Source of the DNA: Brachyhypopomus gauderio
Taxonomy: Eukaryota; Chordata; Actinopteri; Gymnotiformes; Hypopomidae
DNA: 64,000 nucleotides
Assembly: GCF_052324685.1 (NCBI RefSeq)
Contig: NC_135218.1
Location: forward strand, 20,086,197 to 20,150,196
Reading direction: 5' to 3'
Positions within the stretch are counted from its first letter, which is position 1. The number at the start of each line of letters is the position of its first letter. Under the pieces are notes generated by a model. The model ran no database searches. It saw only the letters and a list, made by a program, of their open reading frames with translations, and had not been told where the DNA came from. The translations under genes were made by a program, and so were the position numbers. Positions 12,871 to 25,073 of this stretch are shown here, piece after piece.

Positions 12871-14640
12871 CGGACTACACTGCAAAAAGAATGTGACGCA
12901 GCAAGTAGCCTCCGCCGTTCGCGCAGGTGTACAGAGTCGCGCGCTACGATCACACCAGGCAGGAGGGGGGTAAAAACTTTTCTACGTAACATCCGCAAAT
13001 CTGAAGGCGGAATGAACCGCAAGTCGATCAAATGACACCGCCGTCATCCATCCAGCGCTGATGAACGCCAGTGAGAATCATATTCGGCCACAAAACAGAT
13101 AGCACGCGCGTGTGTTGTTTATTATGATTTGACGGATTTTTTTCCCCAAAAAAATCAAATGACGGAAATCCGTCGTAGTGACGGAGAACTTTAACCCATG
13201 CAGTAAGGTGATATTTTCATCTTAAAAGGACCTAATTTCAAAACAAGTCAAGACCGGCACAGAACTTAATACTTGCACTGAAGAGCTGTATTTTTATGTT
13301 AATAAAAGGTAACGGATGTGTTCTTATGAGCTTTGGAAGTGAATGCAGGAGTCAGAATTTGACAAAACTGCAACCTTTTTCCTCGCGTAACTGACAGCAT
13401 TTTTGTCACATTCACACCTCCAATCTGCAGACCTACATTGCTCTGAAACATCATCAAGTTCTAGCTATTACAATATCCTAATATTGGTATAGGCCACATT
13501 GATGTCTGTCTGCATAGTAACCCCACATGGCTGATCATTTTTCAGGAGTAATTAATAAAGTGTGGATATCAAGCCTCCAACCAATTAAAAAATAATTGGT
13601 TAGATGTGGGTGGGGTGGGATTTAAAGAGTTTTGTTTATGTTTGTTTCATCTGTTGTCTAAAAATCTTGAATAAAAACTTGATTACAAAAAAAAAATAAA
13701 AAATCACCATTAGTGTCTATACATTTACTTTTGCTGCCTCGTGGTTGAAGTGGAAGGGTCATTTATACTGGCATTTATGAGACTGCTTAGATTGTAAAAA
13801 GGAAACGGAATAAGCAGCCAGCCTGCAATCCAAGTTTACATTTCAAATTTAAGATCTCGCTAGTTAAAAAAAAAAAAAAAAAACCCAATTGAATAGGCTT
13901 CAGTAAATCACAGCAACTTGATACCACATTGGATGCATAGCTTACTTTCAGATGCATGACGATAATTATACTCGTTACCAGACAAGACGGAAACCACAAA
14001 GGCTGGCTCATTTTGTTAAAACTCATCTGGGTTTTTATAATTATGTGAAAAGCTAATGGGTCACATGACACTCTGAAGTAGGTGCAGAACATGAACGACA
14101 GTCATCAATGATGGTAATGCCAATTCACGCACTACAATTAGCATTTTAGAATCATGTTTTAATTCTCAAATTTAACAGAATTACCACGCATCAGGACGTT
14201 ATTACAAACATAAAAGCCATATAAAACACAGACTCCCACAATGTCTTCCTTTAGATTAAAGACACCCAGCTGAAGACAGACATGTGGGTACAGAAGCCAA
14301 AAATCAACCTCCTGGAAAATCTGTGAACTAAGAAATAGTAATTCCATTTGACAAGGGGGGAAAACAGTTTCTGCAGAACAAAGAAAGGTGTGCATTACAG
14401 CACGCAGAGGGGGACAACGATACAGCGTCAAGGTCCTGGGTTAAGAACCAGTTGAAAATCAACAGTTCCTGTGTACTGTCAAAAAAAAACAAAAACAAAA
14501 AAACCTAAATGCAGGGTGATCAAATATCCTTATTCATACAACCGTTCTTATGAGGCAGGTGAGATGTTCATAGAAGATCCAGGTCATGGGCAGTCTGAGG
14601 GAGTGAATCTGAGGGTTAGGGTTAGCACTAGCCCTAGTTA
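12871..14640. other. ppig 3' flank, no gene recognised
   Basis: No conserved coding sequence. A minus-strand ATTAAA at 14158-14163 could end ppig transcripts, about 480 bases past its stop. Poly-A/T runs occur near 13690 and 13866. Confidence 0.4.
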
Positions 14641-14645
14641 GGGGC

Positions 14646-17600
14646 TCAGTCACTATCACTAGAGCTTGACTCCTTCAGATTCCTGTGCTCTTTCCGAGGG
14701 CTGTGGGATTCGTCTCTGGCCTTACGAGCCTCCCTCTTCGCTCTCTTCTTGTGTTTGTCTTCGTCGCTGTTGGAATCGCTGCTCTTGCTCAGCGCACGCC
14801 TGGCCTTACCCTGCTGCCCATTCCTGTCTCTGCTCCTGTGTGTGCGAGTAGAGCGCTCTTTAGAGCTTCTGTCCCTGTCCCGGGTCCCTTTGCTCTTGCT
14901 TCGATCAGAGCTCCTCCTCTTCTCTTCCCTTCTCTTCTCTTCCCTCCCTTGCTCTCTGACTCTCTCTCTGCTTTTTGATCGTTGCGATTTCCTGTCTCGA
15001 CTGCTGCTCTGTCGCCGGTCCCGGCCCCGATCACGCGACGAGCCTCTCTGGCCATGCCCCCTGGACCTCGACCTGCGTTTGGTGTCTCGCTCACGGCTAC
15101 GTGATCGTCTGCGCTGGTCTTCCTTCACCTTCTTACCATCCTCGCTCGGTTTGTCCTTCCCATCGCTCTCGATCGGGCCCACACTCTCCTTGGGCGGGCT
15201 CACAGGCTCTCTCCTCCTTTTCTCTTCTGTATCTTGGGCATCCTTGCTGGCCGACTGGCCGTCTGTTTTGCTGCGAGTATGATCCCTGTCTCCCTTCCTG
15301 TCCTTGCTCTTGCTGTCACTCCGCCCCCTCTCTCCCTTCCTATCCCTGCTCTTGCTGTGACTCCGCCCCCTCTCCCCCTTCTTGTCCCTGCTCTTGCTGC
15401 GACTCCGCCCCCTCTCCTCCTTCTTGTCCCTGCTCTTGCTGCGACTCCGCCCCCTCTCCCCCTTCTTGTCCCTGCTCTTGCTGCGACTCCGCCCCCTCTC
15501 CCCCTTCTTGTCCCTGCTCTTGCTGCGACTCCGCCCCCTCTCCCCCTTCCTGTCCCTGCTCTTGCTGCGACTCCGCCCCCTCTCCCCCTTCCTGTCCCTG
15601 CTCTTGCTGCGACTCCGCCCCTTACGCTTGTCCCTATCGCCATCTGTCTTTTTCCGCCCATCCTTCCCCCGGCTCCTGGAGCGGTGTCGATCAACACCGC
15701 TCCTCCTCTCCTGCCCTTTAGTGGGGCTGTTCGACTTGTTAACTTTGCCTTCTTTCTTCTCCCTGTCAGAGTTCTTTCTCTCCAGCTCCACGTTGCCCAT
15801 TTCTTCCTCCACCAGCTCTGCAGTCTCCATCTTCTCTTCAGATGCATCTCCCCTGGAATTCATGAACACAGATGCTCACCCAAGGATGCAAAAGTACTTG
15901 CAATAATGATAACACCACAATGGCTTTAGAGCAGTTTAAAATATTGTTTATATCAGTCTGATCTTCACCTTTAGTTCCAGACACCTACTGCCCCATACAG
16001 TTTTAGTTGTACCCCCTAGCACATCTGCTCCAACTTTTCCAAGTATGAAGCGTGCCACTCCTGATAGTGTGCAGGAATGGGTGTGGACAGCACATGATCA
16101 AACTGCTTCTCTGTCGGTAGCATCACTATGCCACGCAGCGTTGGGGACACCACGATCAGCCTATGTGCAGCCCCATGGGTCTGGACCACTTCGTTTGCAT
16201 CTGCGTGTCTTCACTGTGGCGCCACTCTTACTTGTCTCCTTTGATCCAGCGGTCCTGTGCAGTGTGTGTGCTGGGTTGGGCCCTGTGGCTGCGTTGCATC
16301 TCCTTCCTCCAGTGCGGCGGGGTTTCACTGCGCCGAAACCTGTCCCACGAGCGGGAGCGCGATCTGGACGGAGTGCGGTAGCGCTGGAACACAGGACCAT
16401 GAGTAGAAGTGACACGCTTGTAACGAAAATTCCATTCACTCATGAAATTCAGGGGTAAACCCATACACATTTTTAAAGTGTGTGAACAAACCAAACTAAG
16501 AACCCCCCCACACACACTCACATGCACCCCTGCTAGGGGTGTCATGATTCTCTAAATCCTTAATTCGATTGTATTTCCGATTTTAGTCACGATTTGTTTC
16601 TCGGTTTACAGCAGAGATTAGTCTATGGCAGGGGTCGGCAACCTATGGCATGTGTGCCACCGTTGGCACGCCGAGGCATAATCACTGGAACGCGCCACGC
16701 TGGACCAGCATCAGTAAAAAAAAAATAAAATAAAAAATCTCAGACAGAGAGCACGATCCTCCAATCGAAATTGCTCCTCAACGCTCTGCACTCAGCTCCC
16801 GCCACAGACCCATGTTTAGATTTGTTTAAATAACCGTAACGGCCGCACGGCGCTGTGTGTGACGTAATCCCTGAGCCTAGGGATGCACCGAAAATTCGGC
16901 CACCGAAAATACTTTCATCACCGAAACAACACGGCCGAAACAATGTGCTGTGATGACGCAAGCAAAAATCGCTTGCACGTGTTTATTTGGATAAAGCTAG
17001 CAAAAAAGTTTTCCAGTGATGGCGCCGAGGCAAAGGACATTACACCAAAAATTATGGAACTCGTTGCCTTAGACGATCAGCCGTTCTCTGTCGTAGGGAT
17101 TTCGTAGGCTAATAAAGCACATTGAGCCCCGTTATGTTTTGCAGAGCAGACGACATTTCTCAGAAGTGTGTTTACCTGAGCTGTTTAATGTTGTTGCAAC
17201 TCACGTCACGTTTTTATGAGAGAATTTATATTTATCTTTCAGGCCAGTCAGTTATAATTAAATTTAACTCGTATAAAATACATATATTTATCCTCTCGGA
17301 TAAAAACGGTCTGCAAGCGAGTTAAATTTAATTAGTGGTCGGCCGTTGTCAGCGGTATCGCCGTTAACGGCCCACCACTAATTTTACTTTATAATATGCA
17401 TTACTGTAATGTCAGTGCTAAATAAATATTTTCAAATCAAATTTTGTAGTTGATTTATTCTTTGAATAGCAATGCCTTGATTTTAGTGAGGTTAGCCATA
17501 AATCCAATGTTACTAATAATTGGCATAATGTATTTCGGTGTTTCGGTTTTCGGCTTTCGGCCTTGGTTTCCTCGTTTTCGGTTTCGGCTAAGAATTTTCA

Positions 17601-20600
17601 TTTCGGTGCATCCCTACCTGAGCCCCATCAAGGCTGGATTATTTATTATGGATTATACTTTCGCGAGTGACTGTAGCGCGCGACTCTGCACACCTTGCTC
17701 GAACGGCGGAGGCATTTATATTCTTTGCAGTGTTCTCCAAAACGGTATGTGATAGTATACGAAAATTAATGTTGCATTGTGTTCCAGGTTTGAAAAGTGC
17801 TGAGATCTAGGCTAAAGTACTTGAAAATGTTTGAAGGTGTAACTACTGTAAACAGTTCTCTTGTATTGCGTTAACAAATACGAGCCTTTTGTAATTCCAG
17901 GACGAAACATGAGAGAATGTGAAGACGTTAAGATTGGGCGTTTTGAAAATAAACAAACATTAAATGTGATGAAAAAGCGAATTATTTCGAATCATTTCGA
18001 GTATATGTATAAATATATATAACTTAATTAGGTGCTTTAATTTCACCTTCTAAAGGTGTACGAGCCCAGAAAAACATGACTTGGTTCATTGTGCTGAAAT
18101 GCGGCGCACGCAAAGTTACAAAATTCGAGAGGTGCATGACCTTGTGATTCGCCAGCGCGCACGGGCAGAGCCATCGCGATTACGTCATTTTTGGCGCGCG
18201 GACCCTCGCGACATGTCTAGTTTAAACCAGGCTTTACTTTGTGTAGTGTGGGCGCTTGCGAAGCTTAGAGGGAGGGATCGTCGATCTTCTTTTTGACTTC
18301 GAGGCTCGAGATCGTGACAATTTCGATCGTGACACCCCTAACCCCTGCACACACCCACGCCCATGTCTCTTACCCTTGGTCCTCGTCCTTTAATTCTTCT
18401 GCCTGATCTGGTCAGTACCAGGCGCGTACGGTTTGGCCTGGAGTTCACCATGGGTCTGGAACACAACATGTGTCACTCACATGCAGACACATCCTAATCC
18501 ACACTTATATTACAAGCTTACAGCTGACCTCTGCACAACAGCAGCCTGGGTTTGAAAAAAGGAACAATGATGTGAGGGAAACAAAAATCTCACCACTAAC
18601 CCACCTGTCCCTCTCCCTCTCCCTGTCCCTCTCTCTCTCTCTCTGCCTCTCTTTTCCAGAATCCTCTTTGTGTTTTTCCTTTCCTTGCTCCTCTTTGGGC
18701 TGTGGCTGGGGACTTCGCCGCATCAGGAAGCGATTTTCGGGGATGGGCGGGACTTCTTCTGGACGAATGGATGAAGCAGCCTGTTGAGGCTCTGGCTCCT
18801 TTGCACCTTCATCAGACCTGCACAAAAGTACAAACTTACTACAATTCTGACAGTCAATTTATCTACACACTACGTGTCACAGAGGCTAAATAACTAATAT
18901 TTAGGCTAACTGACACAGAGTTAAGTTTGTTAATGCCCGGTTCACACTACACGATTTTAGGCTGGTTTTTCAGTCGCCGACTGATCGGCAACAGAAACTG
19001 TGGTCGGAGGCAAATCGGCGATCACTCGTCGCTCGCTCAGTTGTGTAGTGTGAACTGCTGAAAGACGCTCGCCGAGCAGTCGCCGACTGGTCGCAGACGA
19101 CCGGCAGATATCTAGCATGTTTAATATCTAGCCCAGTTGGCGACTGAGAATCGGCAGCAGCGTCTAGCTACAGCCAATGGGAACGCGGAGAGAGAACCGC
19201 GGCACCGCTGAAGATATCTCTGAAGAATGTAAAAAACTTTCAAGAATACTTTCAAAACAGTAACCCAGCAAACACACAAAATCCTCACCTTTCTTACAAC
19301 TTTACTACAACACTGTGTTTAAGTTATTGTGACAGCACTGGAAAAATAGTGCGATTGATTATATTTATGTTCACTTGGGACTATGGAGTGTTTAAACGGT
19401 AAAAAAATAATAATAACGAAAATGTGGAGTACATGTACATTTTTTTTTTCTACGTGGTGTTGCTGGTTCTCGCGAGAGTTTCATTTTCGTGTTCTCGCGT
19501 TTTTGGACGGCAGCCAGATGAGTCTGCGATTCCCCAGTCATTTAATTCGTGAGCCCGCGTCGCCGATCAGTCATGTAGTGTGAAAGCCACAACAACTGAA
19601 AGACTCGCGATTACAGCACAACCAGTCGTGTAGTGCGAACGGCACAAAAACCTGACGACTGAAAAGTCGTGTAGTGTGAACCTGGCATAAGATGTGCAGA
19701 TTGTATACGAACTCTTTTTCCTTTTTGTGCTTCTGTTCCTTCTTCTTCTTCTTCTGCTCCTTCTTCTGTTTCTTTTTCCGCTTCTCTTTATCAGACTTCT
19801 CAGACTGAGCGGAGGAATCAGACTCAGAGGAGGAGTCAGAAGAGGAGTCAGAGGAGGAATCACTGCTGTCGCTCGATGATTGCCGTTTCTTCTTCTCTTT
19901 CTTAGCTAGCACACACAACACAGAACGGGAATTTAGAAATACTGTTTCCCACCTGAACACAGTCTTTCCATTAGGAATAAGCTTAAATAATTATTCCATT
20001 TGGCAAATGCTGCGTGCAAAAATGTAATCATTTACAACATTAAATACTGTAGCGTTATGGTTAGTTATGTGGGCTGATCTTCCTGACCCTACCCCTGTTC
20101 CCAAGCTGAAGCACCACCTGGCCACAAACAAGCTAGTAATCAAAATCCATACAAAGACGAACTGAAGCACCTCTGGATTTGGGGATAAGCTCTCCACAGC
20201 TGAGCACCTTCACGTCTGCATACGGGCGGCTGCTAGTGTCCGTCTTCTGACTTTCAATCGTCCGGATGACCTCTTGGCCCGAGATCACCTGACCAAACAC
20301 CACATGAATTCTGGGACAGGAGGAGAAGACAAATCAGCAGTCTAACTTGGGAGTTCGCCATTAAAACCCCAGACTAACTGAGTTCACCATTAGCACTGCT
20401 AAAGTCACAATGCTTACATGGAGTGACTGACTTATGAACAAAACCTTCTGTTCTTTCCCACAAACCCACACACGTTACACAGGGGGATCTTACCCGTCCA
20501 GATGAGGAGCAGGTTTTGTAGTTCTATGGTCAGGGACATAAAACAGTGAGGCAGAATGTAAATACAAATCTAACAAACACAAAAACAGTGATTAATGCAC

Positions 20601-21632
20601 ACCTGCAATTCAAAATCGTCATTTCACAAATTCCACAGATATATGCATCATTCAACAAATCTACAAACACATCATTTCTCACAGGTGGCTGTGTGGACAC
20701 ATCCTTAGCAACAGCCCAATTATCTATTCCACTCACATAAAGAATTGTGAGCCATTGGTGTCTTTGCCTCTGTTTGCCATTGACAGCAGGAACTCCTTAT
20801 TATGTTTCATAGAAAAGCTTTCATCTAAGAGAGAGAAAGAGACAGCATTAGAACAACAGGTAAGAATTTGGAGGTATATTTAACTTGCAGAAACAATATG
20901 CAAGATCTGTGTGTTGTACACTCAAGAGTGTTTGTGTAGAAATAATCTAGAATTAGGTTAAACCAGTGCAGAGAACGGCATGAATGTCATCCTGTTCAGT
21001 AAAAATAAACCTGTACCTTCAAAGAAGCCTCCATAAATGGATTCACCCCCTCTGCCATTTCCTAAAGAACACGAGTTAACATTCATAACCACCCCATTGC
21101 AATGACAGCAGGGTTTACAAATATTAATGTTTCATCTAATCTGACAACAGAGCAGTGAGAATTTAGTGTATGCAATACCTTCACTAAAGTCTCCCCCTTG
21201 TATCATGAAGTCCTTTACTATTCTATGGAACAGGCATCCTTTGTAGTGTAAAGGTTTTTGGGTTGTTTTTCCAATCCCCTTTTCACCTAATTAAAAAAAA
21301 CGGTTAACAGTCACTCAGGTTTAATGTTGTTTACATCTAATGTATACAAAACTATAACGTTTGATAGTCATTAAAGTTGAACATGATGTAGGGCAAACTC
21401 ACCCGTGCACAGACAGCGGAAGTTTTCACACGTCTTCGGACAAGCATCGGAGAAAAGCTCAATGACCACGCGCCCAACTTAAAAAAAGGACAAAACCATT
21501 TAGAACGTGTTTACACGCGCGCGATTCGACGTGTCCGCAGTGCACACGCGCCAGGACGCCGGGGTTCTTACCGAGTGTGTTACTGATGCCGATGTCGAAG
21601 AAACAGCGAGGACGCTGCGCTTTCACCCCCAT
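14646..21632 (-). CDS. ppig: peptidyl-prolyl isomerase G (nuclear SR-cyclophilin), 12 coding exons
   Basis: PPIG isomerises Xaa-Pro bonds and binds phosphorylated RNA polymerase II and splicing factors in nuclear speckles. Coding exons, high to low: 21572-21632, 21403-21477, 21179-21286, 21017-21061, 20737-20824, 20494-20523, 20171-20310, about 19713-19905, 18605-18817, 18374-18437, 16232-16383, 14646-15852. Phases sum to 791 aa (human 754). Residues 1-182 are the cyclophilin domain: [14 protein letters not shown] start, active-site [46 protein letters not shown]. Then come an S/D/K-rich segment, the conserved [20 protein letters not shown] block, [23 protein letters not shown] and a long RS tail. 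The donor of exon 8 (GA|GTTCGT) is weak and was set by reading frame. The last exon contains an in-frame minisatellite. Two introns hold transposons close to donor sites. Confidence 0.94.
15282..15617 (-). repeat. in-frame 42-bp minisatellite coding 14-aa RS repeats of ppig
   Basis: Eight tandem 42-bp units in the last ppig exon encode [14 protein letters not shown] or a close variant. Units near the C-terminal side diverge ([16 protein letters not shown]). The DNA is so regular that all frames on the opposite strand are also open, which produces long antisense reading frames with no other support. Confidence 0.93.
16878..17616. mobile_element. nested hAT element with 8-bp TSD
   Basis: Starts TAGGGATGCACCGAAAAT and ends TTTCGGTGCATCCCTA, an inverted pair, with an exact 8-bp duplication CCTGAGCC at 16870-16877 and 17617-17624. 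It interrupts the CAGGGGTCGGCAACC-type repeat inside the outer hAT, so it is the later insertion. Confidence 0.92.
16925..17215 (+). pseudogene. decayed ZBED/hAT transposase fragment
   Basis: Translation across one small frame disruption gives [21 protein letters not shown], then [12 protein letters not shown] and [15 protein letters not shown]. These are characteristic of the region after the BED zinc finger in hAT transposases of the ZBED type. Only about 95 residues remain, with a stop in the frame, so it is not functional. Confidence 0.75.
17760..18235 (-). repeat. dispersed repeat family R1, copy 2
   Basis: Reverse-strand copy of the 12308-12870 repeat: ends in TTTAAACCAGGC, with AAATTCGAGAGGTGCATGAC and CCAGGACGAAACATGAGAGA in the matching order. 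It lies inside the outer hAT element. Confidence 0.8.
18934..19687. mobile_element. PIF/Harbinger-like non-autonomous element in a ppig intron
   Basis: Ends are inverted: TGCCCGGTTCACACTACACGA at the left, and the reverse complement of the right end is TGCCAGGTTCACACTACACG. A 3-bp TAA flanks both sides (18931-18933, 19688-19690), fitting the short target sites of PIF/Harbinger. CACTACACGACT-type words repeat inside both ends. A half copy recurs at 41326-41475. It ends about 25 bases from the exon 8 donor of ppig. Superfamily is inferred from ends only. Confidence 0.72.
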
Positions 21633-21639
21633 TGCTCTG

Positions 21640-22790
21640 TACGACAAAATAAGTTTTAGTAACCATTGGCCAACTACTCTGATAGGATATTATTAGCTAG
21701 TAAAAGCAAATATCGGCTTTGGTGCGACTATTAGCCCTGTGTTAGCCTACTAGTTTTCAAACGAAATATTTTTTAATGATAAACGGCGCAATAATTAACA
21801 AAATATAGCGGTAGAAAAATATTTAAAAAAATAAAATGACAAACTATCTTGCATTTGAAACCACCATGTGACATTTCCCCTCGAGGAGCTAGCTGTCTTA
21901 AGTATGCGGCTTCACTTGTACCAGTGCGTCACACACACGGTACCAAACTTTTGGACGCCGTACTAAACGGAGTGCAGCCCAATACAACAAAACACTTGCA
22001 CATTTTCTTGTGGGTATTTTCATGGTAAATTGCATCATCGGTTCGTTAGCTAGCTAGCCGATCACAGAAGCCTTGCTAGCTGATCTGTAGTTTAAAGCGG
22101 ACTGCTCTCCGCTGCTTAGCTATATTAGCTAACCCTGCTAGGTTCAATACGCGTCTAGCTGCTCAAACGCCTCGGCAGCTAATTCATTCAACCTCGCTAG
22201 CCAATTTCGTTTCACGTATAGCTCACTAGTTAGGGTTGGGGTTTCCTAAGAGAATTTCACAGTGAAGATGAAATTTCTAAATAGACATGTATGTAAAATA
22301 CAATATTTTAAAACAAGTTTCTACCACATTACCAAATGCAACAAATTTCTAAAATGTAAATGATGAGGTTGGTCTTCTAGTGCTAACAGGCAGCTAGCCT
22401 AGCACACAAAGTACAAGTTCCTGATCTGTGGCCTTCTCCGGCAAAATTTAAACTGAATTGCAAATGCAGACTTCCTCTAGCACACAAACATGATTTGGGA
22501 TCTAAATATGAAATACACTTACATGCTTAAACAGACGATAAAAATTAATTAGGTGGAGTAAACATAAAAAGGCAGGCTAATAAAACGAGTCTGCTTAGAT
22601 TTCCAGCACGGTTTTCCAAAGATGGCGCTCTGTGCGATCGCGGTGCATTTTGGGCAAGAACGCGCCTCTCAGCCGCGCACGCGCGCCTAGGACTCTTGTG
22701 GGCGGGAATAGTGAGCGCGCGAGGTCACAACTGAGTGAGTGTGAACACAAACGTGCGGGTGTCACGACGCCACTCAAGCACGCGAGAAGG
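21640..22790. other. ppig promoter side and CpG-rich stretch, no second gene
   Basis: The ppig start region (about 21400-21640) is CpG-rich. A second CpG-rich patch at 22600-22790 includes an ATG in good context (AAGATGGCG at 22620), but the frame closes after about 20 codons. It might be an untranslated exon or a promoter. No protein family is recognisable. Confidence 0.35.
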
Positions 22791-23173
22791 GTAATGCTGC
22801 AGGCCGGAGCCCCGGTGGGCGTGGGTAAAGGGCGGAGCATGTGTCAATCATTTTCGAATGCAGCCAATCAGATACTATACTTTCGTTGTCAATCAATTTT
22901 TATTAAGCCAATTATCAGCCAGAGTTAGCTGTCAATCATTTTTTACTGCAGCCAATCATCTTAACAGATCTGCCAAATGAAGGCGGAAACTGCACGGAGA
23001 AACTCTTTAAACAGAAGTATATGCCGCTCTTACACCAAAGTAGCTGAATAAAAACATTAGAAGAGCCATGACTTTAGACATTTTTAAATCAAAGTTTAAA
23101 ATACTTCTCACTTGTTATTCTGGAACGACAGTTTAATGTTTTTTTCCCTTTATTGCACGTATTGCATCATTTA

Positions 23174-23250
<77 letters not shown>

Positions 23251-24659
23251 GAGTGTAAATTGTTAGCGGAGGGGAGGTGTAAATGGACACAAAGTATTAT
23301 ATCGCGATCGATCGCCAAGTATAAACGCCTCCGCCGAGCAGAGCGTTGAGTAGCGATTTCGATTGGAGGATCGTGCTCTATTTTGTATTATTAATTTTTT
23401 GCTGACGCTGGTCCAGCGTGTCGCGTGCCACTGATTATGCCTCGGCGTGCCAACGGTGGCCCGCGTGCCATGTTGCCGACCCCTGCTGTAGAGCCTTTGA
23501 ATATTAAAACCATTGTAGAAATTAAGCTCAGCAAGTAAAGTAAAAGAAGGACGCGATCACACAGTCTCATTGAAAATGTAGGAGTTAATGAATAAAGTGC
23601 ACCAATGCAAAACCCGTGACATAATCCAAATAAAGTTTGAAGACCAGTATTTTTTTATATAATCAGGCATTGCTTTTAATCGTCATAATTATGGAGAGCT
23701 AGCTAGCTATCGTATGCTCACCGTGTATCTTTCGCCAAGAGAAATTCGTGGGCAGAGTTTAATTACATCTTTGCGGGAGTCATTGAGTTGGATTACCTCT
23801 GATTTGATCAACTCTGTCCGATAACTCCAACACTCCATCGTCATTTGATTATATCAAAACAATACTAGTCTTCAAACTTTATTTGGATTATGTCACGGGT
23901 TTTGCGTTGGTGCACTTTATTCATTAACTCCTACATTTTCAATGAGTCTGTGTGATCGCGTCCTTCTTTTACTTTACTTGCTGAGCTTAATTTCTACAAT
24001 GGTTTTAATATTCAAAGGCTCTACAGCAGGGGTTGGCAACCTATGGCACGTGGGCCACCGTTGGCACGCCGAGGCATAATCAGTGGCACGCGACACGCTG
24101 GACCAGCATCAGCAAAAAATTAATAATAAAAAATAGAGCACGATCCTCCAATCGAAATCGCTACTCAACGCTCTGCTCGGCGGAGGCGTTTATACTTGGC
24201 GATCGATCGCGATATAATACATAATTTGTGTCCATTTACACCTCCCCTCCGCTAACAATTTACACTCGCCATGATGTAAATTATGCAATACGTGCAATAA
24301 AGGGAAAAAAACATTAAACTGTCGTTCCAGAATAACAAGTGAGAAGTATTTTAAACTTTGATATAAAAATGTCTAAAGTCATGGCTCTTCTAATGTTTTT
24401 ATTCAGCTACTTTTGTGCAAGAATGGCATATACTTCTGTTTAAAGAGATTCTCCGTGCAGTTTCCGCCTTCATTTGGCAGATCTGTTAAGATGATTGGCT
24501 GCAGTAAAAAATGATTGACAGCTAACTCTGGCTGATAATTGGCTTAATAAAAATTGATTGACAACGAAAGTCTAGTATCTGATTGGCTGCATTCGATAAT
24601 GATTGACACATGCTCCGCCCTTTACCCACGCCCACCGGGGCTCCGGGCTGCAGCATTAC
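22791..24659. repeat. large near-perfect palindrome (~0.8 kb arms, 210-bp spacer)
   Basis: Left arm 22791-23650 starts GTAATGCTGCAGGCC. Right arm 23861-24659 ends GGGCTGCAGCATTAC. Inner parts also pair, for example GCAAAACCCGTGACATAATC against GATTATGTCACGGGTTTTGC. Both arms contain a hAT end CAGGGGT(C/T)GGCAAC in opposite orientation (23490 and 24026). The left arm alone has a (TA)n expansion at 23178-23248. The 8-mer AAGCACGC occurs 7 bases outside each arm (22776-22783, 24667-24674) and could be a TSD. Best read as a foldback transposon or an inverted duplication of a hAT-bearing segment. Confidence 0.88.
23178..23248. repeat. (TA)n microsatellite inside the palindrome
   Basis: About 35 TA units occur in the left arm only. 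The matching place in the right arm (about 24270) reads CATGATGTAAAT with no expansion. Confidence 0.95.
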
Positions 24660-24945
24660 ATATATGAAGCACGCTGCAAATAGTAACAGCAGCCATGACG
24701 CTTTCTGCTGCTTGCTTCGACAGTGATTGTATATAATGACTACGGACACAGGGAGCGCGAGTGTTACAAAATCTAAGGCAAGATACGTTGTTAAGTAATT
24801 TTTTGTGTTAATTTACTCAAGTATTCTAAAATTTGTAACTTTTTACTTTAGCTCCACTACATTTCCAAGCCAAATCTTTTACTTTTTACTCCACTACATT
24901 ATCTGAAATCTATGGAAGCCCATTCCCGCCACCTAAAAAAAAACA

Positions 24946-24948
<3 letters not shown>

Positions 24949-25015
<67 letters not shown>
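24949..25015. repeat. (TA)n microsatellite
   Basis: Uninterrupted TA repeat of about 33 units. Confidence 0.95.
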
Positions 25016-25017
<2 letters not shown>

Positions 25018-25073
25018 CTCATTATTAAGTAAATTGCTAGAAATAATGAGATAGCAATTTACTTAATAATGAG
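25018..25073. repeat. perfect 22-bp hairpin
   Basis: CTCATTATTAAGTAAATTGC plus TA at 25018-25039 pairs exactly with 25052-25073, leaving a 12-base loop. The outer end of the right arm (ATAATGAG) was used as the insertion target of the adjacent MITE. Confidence 0.93.

Larger units (their letters stand above)
16534..18340. mobile_element. hAT-type DNA transposon, non-autonomous, in a ppig intron
   Basis: Starts TAGGGGTGTCATGATT and ends GATCGTGACACCCCTA, so the ends are inverted. It is flanked by an exact 8-bp duplication, ACCCCTGC (16526-16533 and 18341-18348), the TSD length of hAT elements. It carries a second, nested hAT (16878-17616), a fragment with the hAT-like end CAGGGGTCGGCAACC at 16629, and repeat R1 in reverse. 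The right TSD ends 25 bases from the exon 10 donor. Confidence 0.9.

Noticed and set aside
14685-15906. Several long plus-strand open frames (97-248 codons) opposite the last ppig exon
   Set aside because: They mirror the 42-bp RS repeats and GC-rich RS codons. Low-complexity leucine/proline/cysteine repeats with no start context or homology.
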